A DNA stretch of 64,000 nucleotides, from NCBI RefSeq assembly GCF_019969685.1, contig NZ_JAHXYZ010000002.1:496001-560000 (forward strand). Direction: 5' to 3'. A program made the position numbers and the translations under genes. The notes beneath the pieces are model-generated. The model had not been told where the DNA came from. It saw only the letters and a program-made list of their open reading frames with translations, and did not search any database. The DNA is from Microbacterium sp. EST19A. GTDB lineage: Bacteria > Actinomycetota > Actinomycetes > Actinomycetales > Microbacteriaceae. Position 1 is the stretch's first letter. Each line of letters begins with the position of its first letter. This document shows, piece by piece, positions 17,789 through 29,200 of this stretch.

Positions 17789-18415
17789 GTGGCCATGGCT
17801 GTCCTCTCCCGCTCCCGGCGCGCATTCTGGGCCGATGTCCGCTTCCTCGTCGGCATCGCTCTCGTGATCATCTCCATCACCGGCGTCTGGCTCATCGTCT
17901 CCGCCTCCGACGACGCCGTACCCGTGCTCCAGGCGAACCGGACGATCACCGAGGGCGAGGCTCTCTCGTCGAGCGATTTCCAGATCGTCGAGGTCGGGCT
18001 GGGCGCACTCGCCGAGGGCTACCTGGGTCCGCAGGAGCTCGAGCCGGGCCAGGTCGCCGTCCGCACGCTCGAGAAGGGCGAGATCGTGCCGGCATCGGCG
18101 GCGGCCGCCGCGGCCGAGAATCGCAGCACCACCATCGTGGTCGAGAGCAGCACCGGCATCCCCGAGGATGTCACGACGGGCACCGTGGTGGAGGTCTGGC
18201 ACGCCCCACCGCTCGACGACGGGCGCTCGTACGACGTGCCTCGCATCCTCGTCGCCGACGTGACCGTCCGCTCCGTCGTCGAGTCCGACGGGATGCTGGC
18301 CGACAAGGGGACCGGGATCGAACTCGTGATCGATCGGTCCGATGTCGCCGACGTCCTCGCCGCCGTCACCGGAGGCTCCTCACTCTCCGTCGTCCCCGTC
18401 CGGTCGGGCTCATGA
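17789..18415 (+). CDS. SAF-domain membrane-anchored protein (CpaB-like)
   Basis: A 208-residue protein with one N-terminal membrane helix (about residues 18-38) and an external SAF domain (about 45-115; NRTITEGEALSSSDFQIVEV and LEKGEIVPASA), then a beta-rich tail. SAF domains occur in CpaB/RcpC pilus assembly proteins and FlgA. The start is GTG 17789 or ATG 17795; neither has a strong ribosome site. Its stop overlaps the MinD-like ATPase start by 4 bases. No pilin, secretin or Tad secretion ATPase is present in the window, so a pilus role is not supported by context. Confidence 0.82.
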   Translation: MAMAVLSRSRRAFWADVRFLVGIALVIISITGVWLIVSASDDAVPVLQANRTITEGEALSSSDFQIVEVGLGALAEGYLGPQELEPGQVAVRTLEKGEIVPASAAAAAAENRSTTIVVESSTGIPEDVTTGTVVEVWHAPPLDDGRSYDVPRILVADVTVRSVVESDGMLADKGTGIELVIDRSDVADVLAAVTGGSSLSVVPVRSGS

Positions 18416-19653
18416 CCTCGGTGATGGTGGCGCTCCCCGAGCCTCGTGCCGGGGAGCTCGCGGCCGAGCTCGAGGCGGAAGACGTCCGGGTCGTGGCCGT
18501 CGTCCGTCCGGACGCTCCGATCGACCTCGCACCGGGGATCGAGGCGATCGTGGTCCCAGCAACGCGCTCGGTGCTGACCTCGGCCCTGATCTCGGCGTGC
18601 GACCGTGCCGGAGTGCGCATCGTCACCCTCGGAGGTGCGGAGACCCGCCTGCTCGGTCGGCTCGGGCTCGCCGCGGCTCTCCCGGCCGACGCCGCCGGGT
18701 GGCAGGTCGTCGCGGCTCTGAACGCCGAGTCGCCGATCCTCTCCTCACCCCGATCGACCGAACATCACCGTGTCATCGCGGTCTGGGGCCCGCAGGGTGC
18801 ACCGGGCCGGTCCACCATCTCGATCCAGCTCGCCGTCGAGCTGTCGCGGGCAGGCCGCGGCACGGCTCTCGTCGACGCGGATTCGGTCGCTCCCTCTCTC
18901 GCGCTGCTGCTCGGACTCAGCGACGACTCCCCCGGCATCGCCGCCGCATGCCGACGCGCCGAGCTCGGAGGACTCGATGCGGCGGAACTCACTCGCCTGG
19001 CCACGACGATCTCGACCAGTGCGGGCGACATCGAGGTGCTCCCCGGCATCAACCGGCCCGGCCGGTGGCCGGAGCTGTCCGCGACGCGGATGAGAGAGAC
19101 GCTGCGTGCCTGTCGCGAGTGGATCGAAGACACCGTGGTCGATGTCGGTGCCGCGTTCGACGCCGACGACGAGGTGATGAGCGACCTGGCCGGACCGCGT
19201 CGGCACGCCGCGACGTCGGCGACACTGCAGGAGGCCGATGCCGTCATCGCCGTCGCTTCCGCCGACCCGGTGGGCATCAGCAGGTTCCTGCGCGACCACG
19301 CGGAGCTGCGACGACTCGCCTCGCCCAGTCCGGTGCTCGTCGTGGTGAACCAGGTGCGCCCCGGCCCGCTGGGAATCGACGCGCGGGGTCAGGTACGCCG
19401 CACGCTCGAGCGCTTCGCCGGCATCACCGACGTCGCGTTCGTCCCCTTCGACCGGCGCGCCTCCGACGCGGCGCTGCTGCATGCCAGACCCATCGCCGAT
19501 GTCGCGCCGCGCTCATCCGTCGCCGCCGCCGTACGCCGTCTCGCCTCGTCACTCGCCCCGGAAGGCGCGGACGCCGCTACTGGCGGTAGCTCGCGAGGAA
19601 GTTCCCCAGTCGTTCGACGGCTTCGCTCAGCACTCGCGGCTCGGGAAGCGTGA
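18412..19653 (+). CDS. MinD/ParA/CpaE-like P-loop protein with variant Walker A
   Basis: A 413-residue protein: N-terminal domain (about 1-110) of receiver-like alpha/beta pattern, then a MinD/ParA-type fold from about 120. The P-loop at 126-135 reads GPQGAPGRST, so both the deviant signature lysine and the usual GKST lysine are absent (Arg in the latter place). The LVDADSVAPSLALLLG strand 2 motif and a DTVVDVG Walker-B-like motif are present. The pairing with an SAF protein resembles CpaB-CpaE of Tad systems. ATGA overlap with the SAF gene indicates coupling. Its last 77 bases overlap the converging aminotransferase gene. Confidence 0.82.
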   Translation: MTSVMVALPEPRAGELAAELEAEDVRVVAVVRPDAPIDLAPGIEAIVVPATRSVLTSALISACDRAGVRIVTLGGAETRLLGRLGLAAALPADAAGWQVVAALNAESPILSSPRSTEHHRVIAVWGPQGAPGRSTISIQLAVELSRAGRGTALVDADSVAPSLALLLGLSDDSPGIAAACRRAELGGLDAAELTRLATTISTSAGDIEVLPGINRPGRWPELSATRMRETLRACREWIEDTVVDVGAAFDADDEVMSDLAGPRRHAATSATLQEADAVIAVASADPVGISRFLRDHAELRRLASPSPVLVVVNQVRPGPLGIDARGQVRRTLERFAGITDVAFVPFDRRASDAALLHARPIADVAPRSSVAAAVRRLASSLAPEGADAATGGSSRGSSPVVRRLRSALAAREA

Positions 19654-20803
19654 CCAGGCGCAGATGATCGGGCGTCGGCCAGTTGAAGCCGGTGCCCTGC
19701 ACGAGCAGGATGTGCTCCGAGATGAGCAGGTCGTACACGAGCTTCGCGTCGTCGCGGATCTCGTGGACGTTCGGGTCGAGTCGGGGGAAAGCGTAGAGCG
19801 CGCCCTGGGGCTTGACGCAGGACACCCCGGGGATCGCCTCGAGACCCTCCCACGCGATGTCGCGCTGCTCGTGCAGTCGACCCGTCGAGGAGATCAGCGC
19901 ATCGATCGACTGCACTCCGGAGAGCGCGGCCTGAACCGCATACTGCGCCGGCACGTTCGGGCAGAGCCGCGTCGACGCGAGCAGGGTGATCCCCTCGAGG
20001 AAGCCCTTCGCGTGATCCTGCGGCCCGGTGATGACCATCCACCCCGAGCGGTAGCCCGCGACGCGATAGGTCTTGGACAGGCCGTTGAACGTGAGGCAGA
20101 GCAGGTCGGGGGCGAGCGTCGCGGTCGGGATGTGCACCGCGCCGTCGAAGAGGATGCGGTCGTAGATCTCGTCCGAGAGGAGCAGCAGCTGGTGCTCCCG
20201 CGCGATCTGCACGAGGCCCTCGAGGATCTCGCGAGAATAGACGACACCCGTGGGATTGTTCGGGTTGATGATCACCATCGCCTTCGTGCGCGGCGTGATC
20301 TTCGAGCGGATGTCTTCGAGATCGGGCTGCCACCCGTCGTCTTCATCGCAGAGGTAGTGCACGGGGGTGCCGCCGGCGAGGCTCGTCATCGCGGTCCACA
20401 GCGGATAGTCCGGCGCGGGGATGAGCACCTCGTCGCCCTCGTCGAGCAGTGCCTGCATCGTCATCGTGATCAGTTCGGAGACGCCGTTGCCGAGGTAGAC
20501 GTCGTCCGGGTCGAAGCGCGGGAAGCCCTCGATCTGCTCGTAGCGGCTGACGACCGCGCGTCGGGCGGAGATGATGCCCTTGCTGTCGCTGTAGCCGTGC
20601 GCCGTGGGAAGAGCGGCGAGCATGTCGTGCACGATCTGGTGCGGAGCGTCGAAGCCGAAGATCGCGGGGTTCCCGGTGTTCAGCTTGAGGATCTTGTGTC
20701 CCTCGGCCTCCAGGCGCGCCGCCTCGACGAGGGCGTTTCCGCGGATCTCGTACAGGACGTTCTTGAGCTTCGATGACTGATCGAAGTTGCGCATGGGGGT
20801 CAT
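19577..20803 (-). CDS. alaT: PLP-dependent aminotransferase, AlaT-like (alanine/aspartate class I)
   Basis: A 408-residue fold-type I aminotransferase. PLP residues are visible: NPNNPTG (180-186), SDEIYD (210-215), and the Schiff-base Lys244 in NGLSKTYRVAGYRSGW. The N-terminus (LKNVLYEIRG, then LNTGNPAIFGFDAP) is typical of the AlaT branch, which converts pyruvate and glutamate to alanine and 2-oxoglutarate. The start at 20803 follows a TAGGCT box by 6 bases and no ribosome site. Its C-terminal 77 bases overlap the opposing MinD-like gene. Confidence 0.9.
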   Translation of the reverse strand: MTPMRNFDQSSKLKNVLYEIRGNALVEAARLEAEGHKILKLNTGNPAIFGFDAPHQIVHDMLAALPTAHGYSDSKGIISARRAVVSRYEQIEGFPRFDPDDVYLGNGVSELITMTMQALLDEGDEVLIPAPDYPLWTAMTSLAGGTPVHYLCDEDDGWQPDLEDIRSKITPRTKAMVIINPNNPTGVVYSREILEGLVQIAREHQLLLLSDEIYDRILFDGAVHIPTATLAPDLLCLTFNGLSKTYRVAGYRSGWMVITGPQDHAKGFLEGITLLASTRLCPNVPAQYAVQAALSGVQSIDALISSTGRLHEQRDIAWEGLEAIPGVSCVKPQGALYAFPRLDPNVHEIRDDAKLVYDLLISEHILLVQGTGFNWPTPDHLRLVTLPEPRVLSEAVERLGNFLASYRQ

Positions 20804-20809
20804 CGGCCA

Positions 20810-20815
20810 AGCCTA
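20810..20815 (-). promoter_or_regulatory. Leaderless -10 box of alaT-like gene
   Basis: TAGGCT on the minus strand, 6 bases before the ATG, immediately after the secA terminator hairpin. Confidence 0.55.
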
Positions 20816-20822
20816 CAGCGAC

Positions 20823-20860
20823 GAAGAGAGGGCCAATCGACACCGATTGGCCCTCTCTTC
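20823..20860 (-). terminator. Hairpin terminator of secA
   Basis: A perfect 17-bp stem (20823-20839 with 20844-20860), loop of 4 bases, 14 bases after the secA stop. It separates secA from alaT on the same strand. Confidence 0.85.
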
Positions 20861-20873
20861 CGCGCTCTGCGGA

Positions 20874-23687
<2,814 letters not shown>

Positions 23688-23824
23688 GGATGTCATCTCC
23701 CTGTCAGTGGGTAAATCGCCGGCGACCACGACGTGGTCGCCAGGCATACTTTGCCATGTTACCGGGCTGTGACCTGCACGTCGCCTGCAAGCACGCTCCG
23801 CGAGGCGGCCCGGATGATTGCCCG

Positions 23825-23843
23825 GTATCCATATACTCGGTAT
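23825..23843. promoter_or_regulatory. Putative PadR operator over a -10 box
   Basis: GTAT-N4-ATAC (23825-23836) overlaps ATAC-N3-GTAT (23833-23843), two nested inverted repeats typical of PadR-type sites. TATACT (23832-23837) within it is a good -10 box. It lies about 33 bases before the PadR gene, so autorepression is likely. Confidence 0.55.
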
Positions 23844-23875
23844 CGCGTTCGACAACACGCCGTCGGGAGATCATC

Positions 23876-24478
23876 ATGTCGGTTCGTCAGAGCCTGCTCG
23901 CCATCCTCGATCAGGGCCCGTGCTACGGCTACCAGCTGCGACACGAGTTCGACCGTCGCACGGGTTCGACCTGGCCGCTCAACGTCGGGCAGATCTACAA
24001 CACCCTCGAGCGCCTCGAGCGCGACGGACTGGTCCGCCGCGGTGATGCGGATGCGCACGGACACGTGTACTGGGAGATCACGGATGCCGGATCGACCGAG
24101 GTGGCGCAGTGGCTCGCCTCCCCCGTCGTGCGCCCTCAGGCCACGCGAGACGAGCTGGCGATCAAGCTCGCGGTGGCCGCGACACTGCCCGGCGTCGATG
24201 TGGCCGCCGCCCTTCGGGCGCAGCGCGATGCGTCCGATCTCACTCTGAAGACGCTGGAGGACGCGCGGCATCCGGGGGCAGCCGACGACGGCCCCGAAGC
24301 ACTGGCGCGGTCTCTGGTGCTCGAGTCGATGATCTTCGCGGCCGAGGCCGAGGTGCGCTGGCTCGATCACACCGCACAGCGTCTCGCGCAGCATCCGCAG
24401 CACGCGATGGCTCTCGAGCTCGCCACGGAGCGGCCCAAGCGCGGGCGTCCGACGACGAGGGTCGCGGCGATCGCGTGA
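23876..24478 (+). CDS. PadR family transcriptional regulator
   Basis: A 200-residue PadR regulator: winged helix at about 1-85 (YGYQLRHEFDRR, then NVGQIYNTLERLERDGLV and the wing VYWEITDAG) and a C-terminal dimerisation helix region of the Vir_act_alpha_C type (about 95-180). PadR proteins repress, often with a drug or phenolic ligand. The start at 23876 has GGGAG upstream. The usual partner would be an adjacent transporter, but the next gene on this strand encodes a coiled-coil protein; apart from its own promoter the target is unknown. Confidence 0.92.
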   Translation: MSVRQSLLAILDQGPCYGYQLRHEFDRRTGSTWPLNVGQIYNTLERLERDGLVRRGDADAHGHVYWEITDAGSTEVAQWLASPVVRPQATRDELAIKLAVAATLPGVDVAAALRAQRDASDLTLKTLEDARHPGAADDGPEALARSLVLESMIFAAEAEVRWLDHTAQRLAQHPQHAMALELATERPKRGRPTTRVAAIA

Positions 24479-24540
24479 CGCCCTGAGCGAACCCGGCCCA
24501 CCCCGAGCGGATGCTCAGCCACCGTGAGCACGCGGGAAAC

Positions 24541-24546
24541 TAGGAT
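24541..24546 (+). promoter_or_regulatory. Leaderless -10 box of coiled-coil gene
   Basis: TAGGAT, 6 bases before the ATG at 24553. Confidence 0.55.
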
Positions 24547-24552
24547 CGGATC

Positions 24553-25890
24553 ATGGCTGGAATTTGGGGCAGACGCAAACGCGAACAGGAAGAACTCGCC
24601 GCACAGGACGCCGATCTGGCGCGTCGCGCGGAGCAGGCCCTGGTCAGTGCCGACGAGAGGATCCGCACGACGTCGGACGAGCTCTCGTTCGCCGAGGCCG
24701 AACTCGGCGAGTCTCTGACGGCCGATCTGCGCAAGGCTCTGTCCGCCGTTCGCACGCACCTGCGCGAGGCGTTCCAGCTCCACCAGCTGAACCACGACGA
24801 GATCCCCGACACCGCCGAAGAGCTGCGCACCCGCAACGCCCGCATCCTCCAGCTGTGCGACTGGGCCCAAGACCTGCTGGACGAGAAGACATCGGTGCTC
24901 GCCGCGTCTGTCGCCAAGGTGCGCCGGGCGCCCGAGGTCATCGCGCAGGTGCGAGCGGATGCCGCCGCGCTGAGCACCCGCATCCCCCAGACGAACGAAT
25001 CCGTCTCGCGGCTGTCTGCCCGCTATGCCGAGTCGGCCATGCACCAGATCACGGCCAGCGCCGCCGAAGCCGAGCAGCTCATCGCGTTCGCGACGCACAG
25101 CGCCGACATCTCCGAGCGGCGACGGGCCGCCAAGCAGAACGAGGAGGCCAACCTCGCCCTGGAGACGGCGACCGAGGCCACACGCCGGGCGTCTGCCCTG
25201 CTCGACGCCGTCGAGGACTTCGAGATCGAGGCGCTGCGCGCCGAGTCCACACTCGCCGAGGTCGTGGCGGATTCGCGCGGCGACCTGATCGCCGCGCGCA
25301 ACGCTCCCCCCGTGCCCGCCGTCGCTGAAGCCGTCACCGCGCTGCAGGCCGCTCTGAGCGCCCTCACCCCCGCCGGGACGCCGAACGATCCGTTCGCGGA
25401 GCTGTCGCAGCTCCGCACGGCCAACTCCGCCCTCGACGATGCGATCGCCAAGGCCCAGCACCGGGCCGAGCACCCGCTCCCGAGCATCTCGCAGGTGCAG
25501 CATGCGATCGACGACGCCGACCGACAGCTGGGCGTGGCGCGCGGGCTCATCTCCGGACACCGCGGCTGGATCGGCGCCGATGCCCGTACCCGCCTCGCCG
25601 AGGCCGAACGGCTCCGCGTCGACCTCTCCGACCTCCTCCCGGCGGAGGAGACGCGCGAGGAGGCTCTCGTGCAGGCCCGACGAGTGGCTCATCTGGCTTC
25701 CGAGGCCCTCCAGCTCGCGCAGCGGGACATCGACTCCTCGCGGCCCGACGATCAGGGCTGGGGCGGCGGAGGCGGTTACGGCGGAGGCGGTTGGGGCGGT
25801 CGCCCGCGCGGCGGCGGAGGCGGCGACATCGCGTCCGGCATCCTGGGCGGCCTCGTGATCGGCAGCCTTCTCGACGGCATCTTCGACTGA
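24553..25890 (+). CDS. Coiled-coil protein with Gly-rich tail, like the C-terminal half of TPM proteins
   Basis: A 445-residue protein made almost entirely of long Ala/Glu/Arg-rich helices (about 5-390) with no signal peptide, then a Gly-rich stretch (about 395-425, GGGGGYGGGGWGG) and a hydrophobic C-terminus (DIASGILGGLVIGSLLDGIFD). Actinobacterial TPM-domain proteins have a secreted TPM domain, one helix, and then a very similar coiled coil and Gly-rich end; here the TPM domain is absent. It may be a cytoplasmic relative, perhaps membrane-touching through the C-terminus (inference). It is a single gene with its own leaderless promoter and a terminator. Confidence 0.75.
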   Translation: MAGIWGRRKREQEELAAQDADLARRAEQALVSADERIRTTSDELSFAEAELGESLTADLRKALSAVRTHLREAFQLHQLNHDEIPDTAEELRTRNARILQLCDWAQDLLDEKTSVLAASVAKVRRAPEVIAQVRADAAALSTRIPQTNESVSRLSARYAESAMHQITASAAEAEQLIAFATHSADISERRRAAKQNEEANLALETATEATRRASALLDAVEDFEIEALRAESTLAEVVADSRGDLIAARNAPPVPAVAEAVTALQAALSALTPAGTPNDPFAELSQLRTANSALDDAIAKAQHRAEHPLPSISQVQHAIDDADRQLGVARGLISGHRGWIGADARTRLAEAERLRVDLSDLLPAEETREEALVQARRVAHLASEALQLAQRDIDSSRPDDQGWGGGGGYGGGGWGGRPRGGGGGDIASGILGGLVIGSLLDGIFD

Positions 25891-25904
25891 GCGATCCGCA
25901 CGAA

Positions 25905-25938
25905 AGAACGGCCCGTCCCTCTCGGGACGGGCCGTTCT
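25905..25938. terminator. Hairpin terminator between coiled-coil gene and hpf
   Basis: A perfect 15-bp stem (25905-25919 with 25924-25938), loop TCTC, between converging genes. Confidence 0.87.
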
Positions 25939-25948
25939 CCGTATCAGC

Positions 25949-26605
25949 TCAGGAAGCCAGCGCCTCCGCGGGCGGAGCCTGGGTGCTCAGCGCGATCACG
26001 CCGTAGTCCCAGCCCTTGCGGCGGTACACGACACTGGGGTGGTCGGTGCGAACGTCGACGAACAGGAAGAAGTCGTGTCCGACCAGCTCCATGCGGTCGA
26101 CGGCTTCCTCCACCGTCATCCATTCCGCGTCGAAGCTCTTCGTGCGGATGACCACCGGCGAGTAGGACTCGTCGTCGTCGTTCTGCACCGGGATGCTTCC
26201 CGTCGCCACCGCGCGCAGTACATCGGCCGATGCCGGCTGCACATCGAGGCCCTCGAGCTCTCCGGTGCCCTTCTCGAAGTGGGCGCCGCGCGGGTGCTGG
26301 CGTCCGTCGACGCGCTTCTCCTTCGCGCGACGCAGCTGCTCCGACATCTTGTCGACCGCGAGATCGAGAGCGACGAACTTGTCACCGTCCGTCGCCTCTG
26401 CGCGAACGACCGGGCCCTTGCCGACGAGCGTCAGCTCGACTGTCTCCTCGGGGACGTGACCGTTGCGGAACACGCGGTGAGTGACCTTCACATCCAGCCG
26501 TTGCGCCCGCCCCGCGAGCGTCTCGACTCTGGCGATCTTCTCCTCGACAACGGTTCGGAAGCGATCGGTGATTCCCACTCCGACGCCGACGATGCTCGTT
26601 TCCAT
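25949..26605 (-). CDS. hpf: Ribosome hibernation promoting factor, long form
   Basis: A 218-residue long HPF. The N-terminal domain (about 1-100, beta-alpha-beta-beta-beta-alpha, SIVGVGVGITDRFRTVVEEKI) binds the 30S decoding centre; after a linker the C-terminal domain (about 150-210, SPVVIRTKSF ... DRMELVGHDFFLFVDV) dimerises to make 100S ribosomes. ATG at 26605 has AAGGAG 6 bases upstream; the longer frame lacks this. It lies next to a comFC-like gene, the neighbour order Rv3241c-Rv3242c known from mycobacteria. Confidence 0.94.
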   Translation of the reverse strand: METSIVGVGVGITDRFRTVVEEKIARVETLAGRAQRLDVKVTHRVFRNGHVPEETVELTLVGKGPVVRAEATDGDKFVALDLAVDKMSEQLRRAKEKRVDGRQHPRGAHFEKGTGELEGLDVQPASADVLRAVATGSIPVQNDDDESYSPVVIRTKSFDAEWMTVEEAVDRMELVGHDFFLFVDVRTDHPSVVYRRKGWDYGVIALSTQAPPAEALAS

Positions 26606-26740
26606 TGCTGTCTCCTTGTCCCGGTCCTCCCGGCCAAGGGCGGACCGTTGTCGCCTTGTGGTCCCCAACCGTAGTCCGCATGCGAGTCGATGTCACTGGT
26701 GACTTTCGTCGTGTCGTCGGTGAGTTCCCGATGAGTCTCC

Positions 26741-27385
26741 TCAGAATCGGTCGCGCCTCGGCGTGGCGGCGAGCGCCATCGCCGAGACCACTCGGAAACC
26801 TCCCGCGCGAAGGGCGCGGGAGGCTTCATCCAGCGTCGCCCCGGTCGTCACGACGTCGTCCACCAGGACCGCTTCCGCCCCGCCACCGGCACCACGCGCG
26901 CGCATCGCCGCGTGGACGTTCGCGGCGCGGTCCTCGATGCCGAGGCCTCGTTGATCGGCCGGTCTCGCCACCAGCGAGAGCACGCTCTGGGGTGCGAGTC
27001 CTGCGCGACGGACGAGCAGCTCGGGTACGCGGTAGCCGCGGCGGCGGAATGCGCTGCGAGAAGTGGGGACCGGCACGATCCAGGTCGAGGGCGACACGGC
27101 GGGGACCAGCACCGCGGCGAGCGCCGCCCCGAGGGGACGCGCGAGATGGGTCTCGCCGTCGCTCTTGAGCCGTCGGATGCAGCGCGCTGCCACCCCGTCG
27201 TATCCGAGAGCCGCGTGCACGCGCAGTCCTGCGGGCGTGACGTGCTCGCGCGCCGCCGGCGCCAGCTCCAGGCGGCATGACGCGCACAGCAGCTGACCGG
27301 GGGCATCGCACCCGGCGCAGGATGCGCCGAGGAGGAAGGCGGCGATCTCGCCGCCGACGGCGCGGAGGACCGAGGCGCTGCTCAT
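26741..27385 (-). CDS. ComF family phosphoribosyltransferase-like protein
   Basis: A 214-residue ComFC-type protein. It has an N-terminal zinc knuckle (CAGC ... LLCASC, about 24-38) and a type-I phosphoribosyltransferase domain with the PRPP loop VLVDDVVTTGATL near the C-terminus. In naturally competent bacteria ComFC aids DNA uptake; in Actinobacteria the family is widespread and its role is not known. It precedes hpf on the same strand with a 135-base gap. No clear ribosome site is seen before the ATG. Confidence 0.88.
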   Translation of the reverse strand: MSSASVLRAVGGEIAAFLLGASCAGCDAPGQLLCASCRLELAPAAREHVTPAGLRVHAALGYDGVAARCIRRLKSDGETHLARPLGAALAAVLVPAVSPSTWIVPVPTSRSAFRRRGYRVPELLVRRAGLAPQSVLSLVARPADQRGLGIEDRAANVHAAMRARGAGGGAEAVLVDDVVTTGATLDEASRALRAGGFRVVSAMALAATPRRDRF

Positions 27386-27481
27386 CCGACGATCATGACG
27401 GACGGAACCCGCCGCGCAACCTCCTGGACACGGCGGACAGGCAAGCCCGGGCGGATCAGCTCGCAGTGCAGGAGAAGTGGT

Positions 27482-29200
27482 TCACTCCCCCGCACGCGTC
27501 GCGAGCACGGAGATGCCCGTCGCGATCTCCCGCCAAGTCGAACCGGCATGCGCGAACAGCTGTCCGCCGATGCCGACGACCCGCAGCCCGCCGACGGTCC
27601 GCGCGCCCGCGATGGACACCGCGTCCTCGGGGGCGGCCTCGACGGTCCCGGGGCCACCCACCGTCTGGGTGACGACCTGCGGTCCGAGCGGATCGACGAG
27701 GATCGCCAATCGCTCGGTGCCGAGCCAGGCCAGCCCGGTGGCCGGGGCCGAGATCATCGTGACCTGCTTCGCGTCGCCCAGTTCGATCGGGATCCCCGCG
27801 GGGTCGCGCACGACGGCGGCGACCACGACCCAGCGCTGCTGCCCGACGGTGATGACCGCTGCGACCCTGGCACCGTCGGACGAGACCCGGAGGTCGGAGA
27901 CGGACGAGGCCGTGGGCCAGGCGTTCGCCACGTTGTGCGGCTCGACGTCGCTCCCCCGGGCTTGCACGGCACCCGGCTCGCCGGCCGGGACCGTCCAGGT
28001 GTAGCCGTAGGGGTCCAGCGAGGGCTCGATGAGCCCCGGCCGCCCGTCGAGCTCGTTCAAGCTCCCGTCACCGACCAGATAGACGTGACCGTCGGCCAGC
28101 TGCACCGCGGCCTCGGAGTCGTCCATCGCGACGTCGATCGAGACGATGGGCTGATCTATCGCGGCGATCCCCTCGCTGACCGCGGGGATGGCCGTGACCT
28201 CATCCCCGACGATCCGGCCGAAGGTGCCGTTCTGCAGGACGATCGTCCCGACGTCGGCGGGAGGATCGACGAGCTCGACGACCCCGGCATCCAGGGTGCG
28301 TCCGTCGACGGCGAAACGCACCTGCGACACCGAGACGCCGGCAGCTTTGAGGGTCTCCTGCAACTGCGTGCGCATGCGGGACAGTGTGACCTGGTCGAGT
28401 CCGACCGCGGTGCGCGTGAGAGCGACCTCGGCGACCTGATCCGTGATGAGCACGGCATCCTGCGCCAGCTGCACGTCGGCGGGGAACGCGGTCTGCACCG
28501 CCGCGTCGAGCCAGGGACTGGGCGATCCGTCGATCAGCGCCTGCGTGACGGTGGTCGCGGGACTCTGGCGACGCGGGAACCATCGCACGTCCGGGACGAG
28601 CCGGGACCAGGCGCCGTCGAAGTACTGCAGCGGATAGCCCTCGAAGACGTTCGCGAACCGTGGCTGATCGATGACGATACCGTCGGGCGCCTGCGTGATG
28701 CGCCACTCGCCGTCATCCGCGCGTTCCAGGGCGAACATCGTGGGCGATGAGCCGGGCGCCTCCGCGTACGCACCCGCCTCGTCGACGATCGCGACGAGAT
28801 CCAGCCGCACCTGCACGTCGGCGCTCTCGGCGTCCTCCACGGCGTCCGAGGGGACGGAGGAGGTGAAGACGCGCGTCTCGGTGCCGGCGTCGATCGACAC
28901 TCCGGCCGCCGGACGCCATGACCGCTGCAGCGACGGCGCGAGGAACTCGCGGGCGGTCGCCCAGTTGTCGGAGGTCGTGATCCCCGCCTCGAGGAAGCCC
29001 TCCACGATCTCCTGCGGCCCCGCGCCCTGGATCGGACCCGACGCCACCGGGAGGAAGTCGACGTCCTGACCCGACTCGCCGAGCACGAGACCGACGGAGA
29101 CGTCTCCGCTCGTCGGAAGCCCGGCGCACGCCGGCAGGAGAAGCGCGGCGACGACCAGCGCGACGCCGCGGAGCAGCCGGGTCGCTCTGCGCTCAGTCAT
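27482..29200 (-). CDS. lpqB: Lipoprotein LpqB
   Basis: A 572-residue lipoprotein: signal peptide with lipobox LLPAC (acylated Cys25), GerMN domain (about residues 190-330) and a C-terminal beta-propeller-like LpqB region. In mycobacteria LpqB binds the extracellular part of MtrB and tunes MtrA phosphorylation, affecting cell division and envelope stability. Its ATG overlaps the end of mtrB by 8 bases, so mtrA-mtrB-lpqB form one operon with coupled [11 protein letters not shown]. Confidence 0.93.
   Translation of the reverse strand: MTERRATRLLRGVALVVAALLLPACAGLPTSGDVSVGLVLGESGQDVDFLPVASGPIQGAGPQEIVEGFLEAGITTSDNWATAREFLAPSLQRSWRPAAGVSIDAGTETRVFTSSVPSDAVEDAESADVQVRLDLVAIVDEAGAYAEAPGSSPTMFALERADDGEWRITQAPDGIVIDQPRFANVFEGYPLQYFDGAWSRLVPDVRWFPRRQSPATTVTQALIDGSPSPWLDAAVQTAFPADVQLAQDAVLITDQVAEVALTRTAVGLDQVTLSRMRTQLQETLKAAGVSVSQVRFAVDGRTLDAGVVELVDPPADVGTIVLQNGTFGRIVGDEVTAIPAVSEGIAAIDQPIVSIDVAMDDSEAAVQLADGHVYLVGDGSLNELDGRPGLIEPSLDPYGYTWTVPAGEPGAVQARGSDVEPHNVANAWPTASSVSDLRVSSDGARVAAVITVGQQRWVVVAAVVRDPAGIPIELGDAKQVTMISAPATGLAWLGTERLAILVDPLGPQVVTQTVGGPGTVEAAPEDAVSIAGARTVGGLRVVGIGGQLFAHAGSTWREIATGISVLATRAGE

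Noticed and set aside
18412..19653. MinD-like gene as a chromosome-partition ParA
   Set aside because: No parB or parS is adjacent, the P-loop lacks both lysines, and the partner is an SAF protein.
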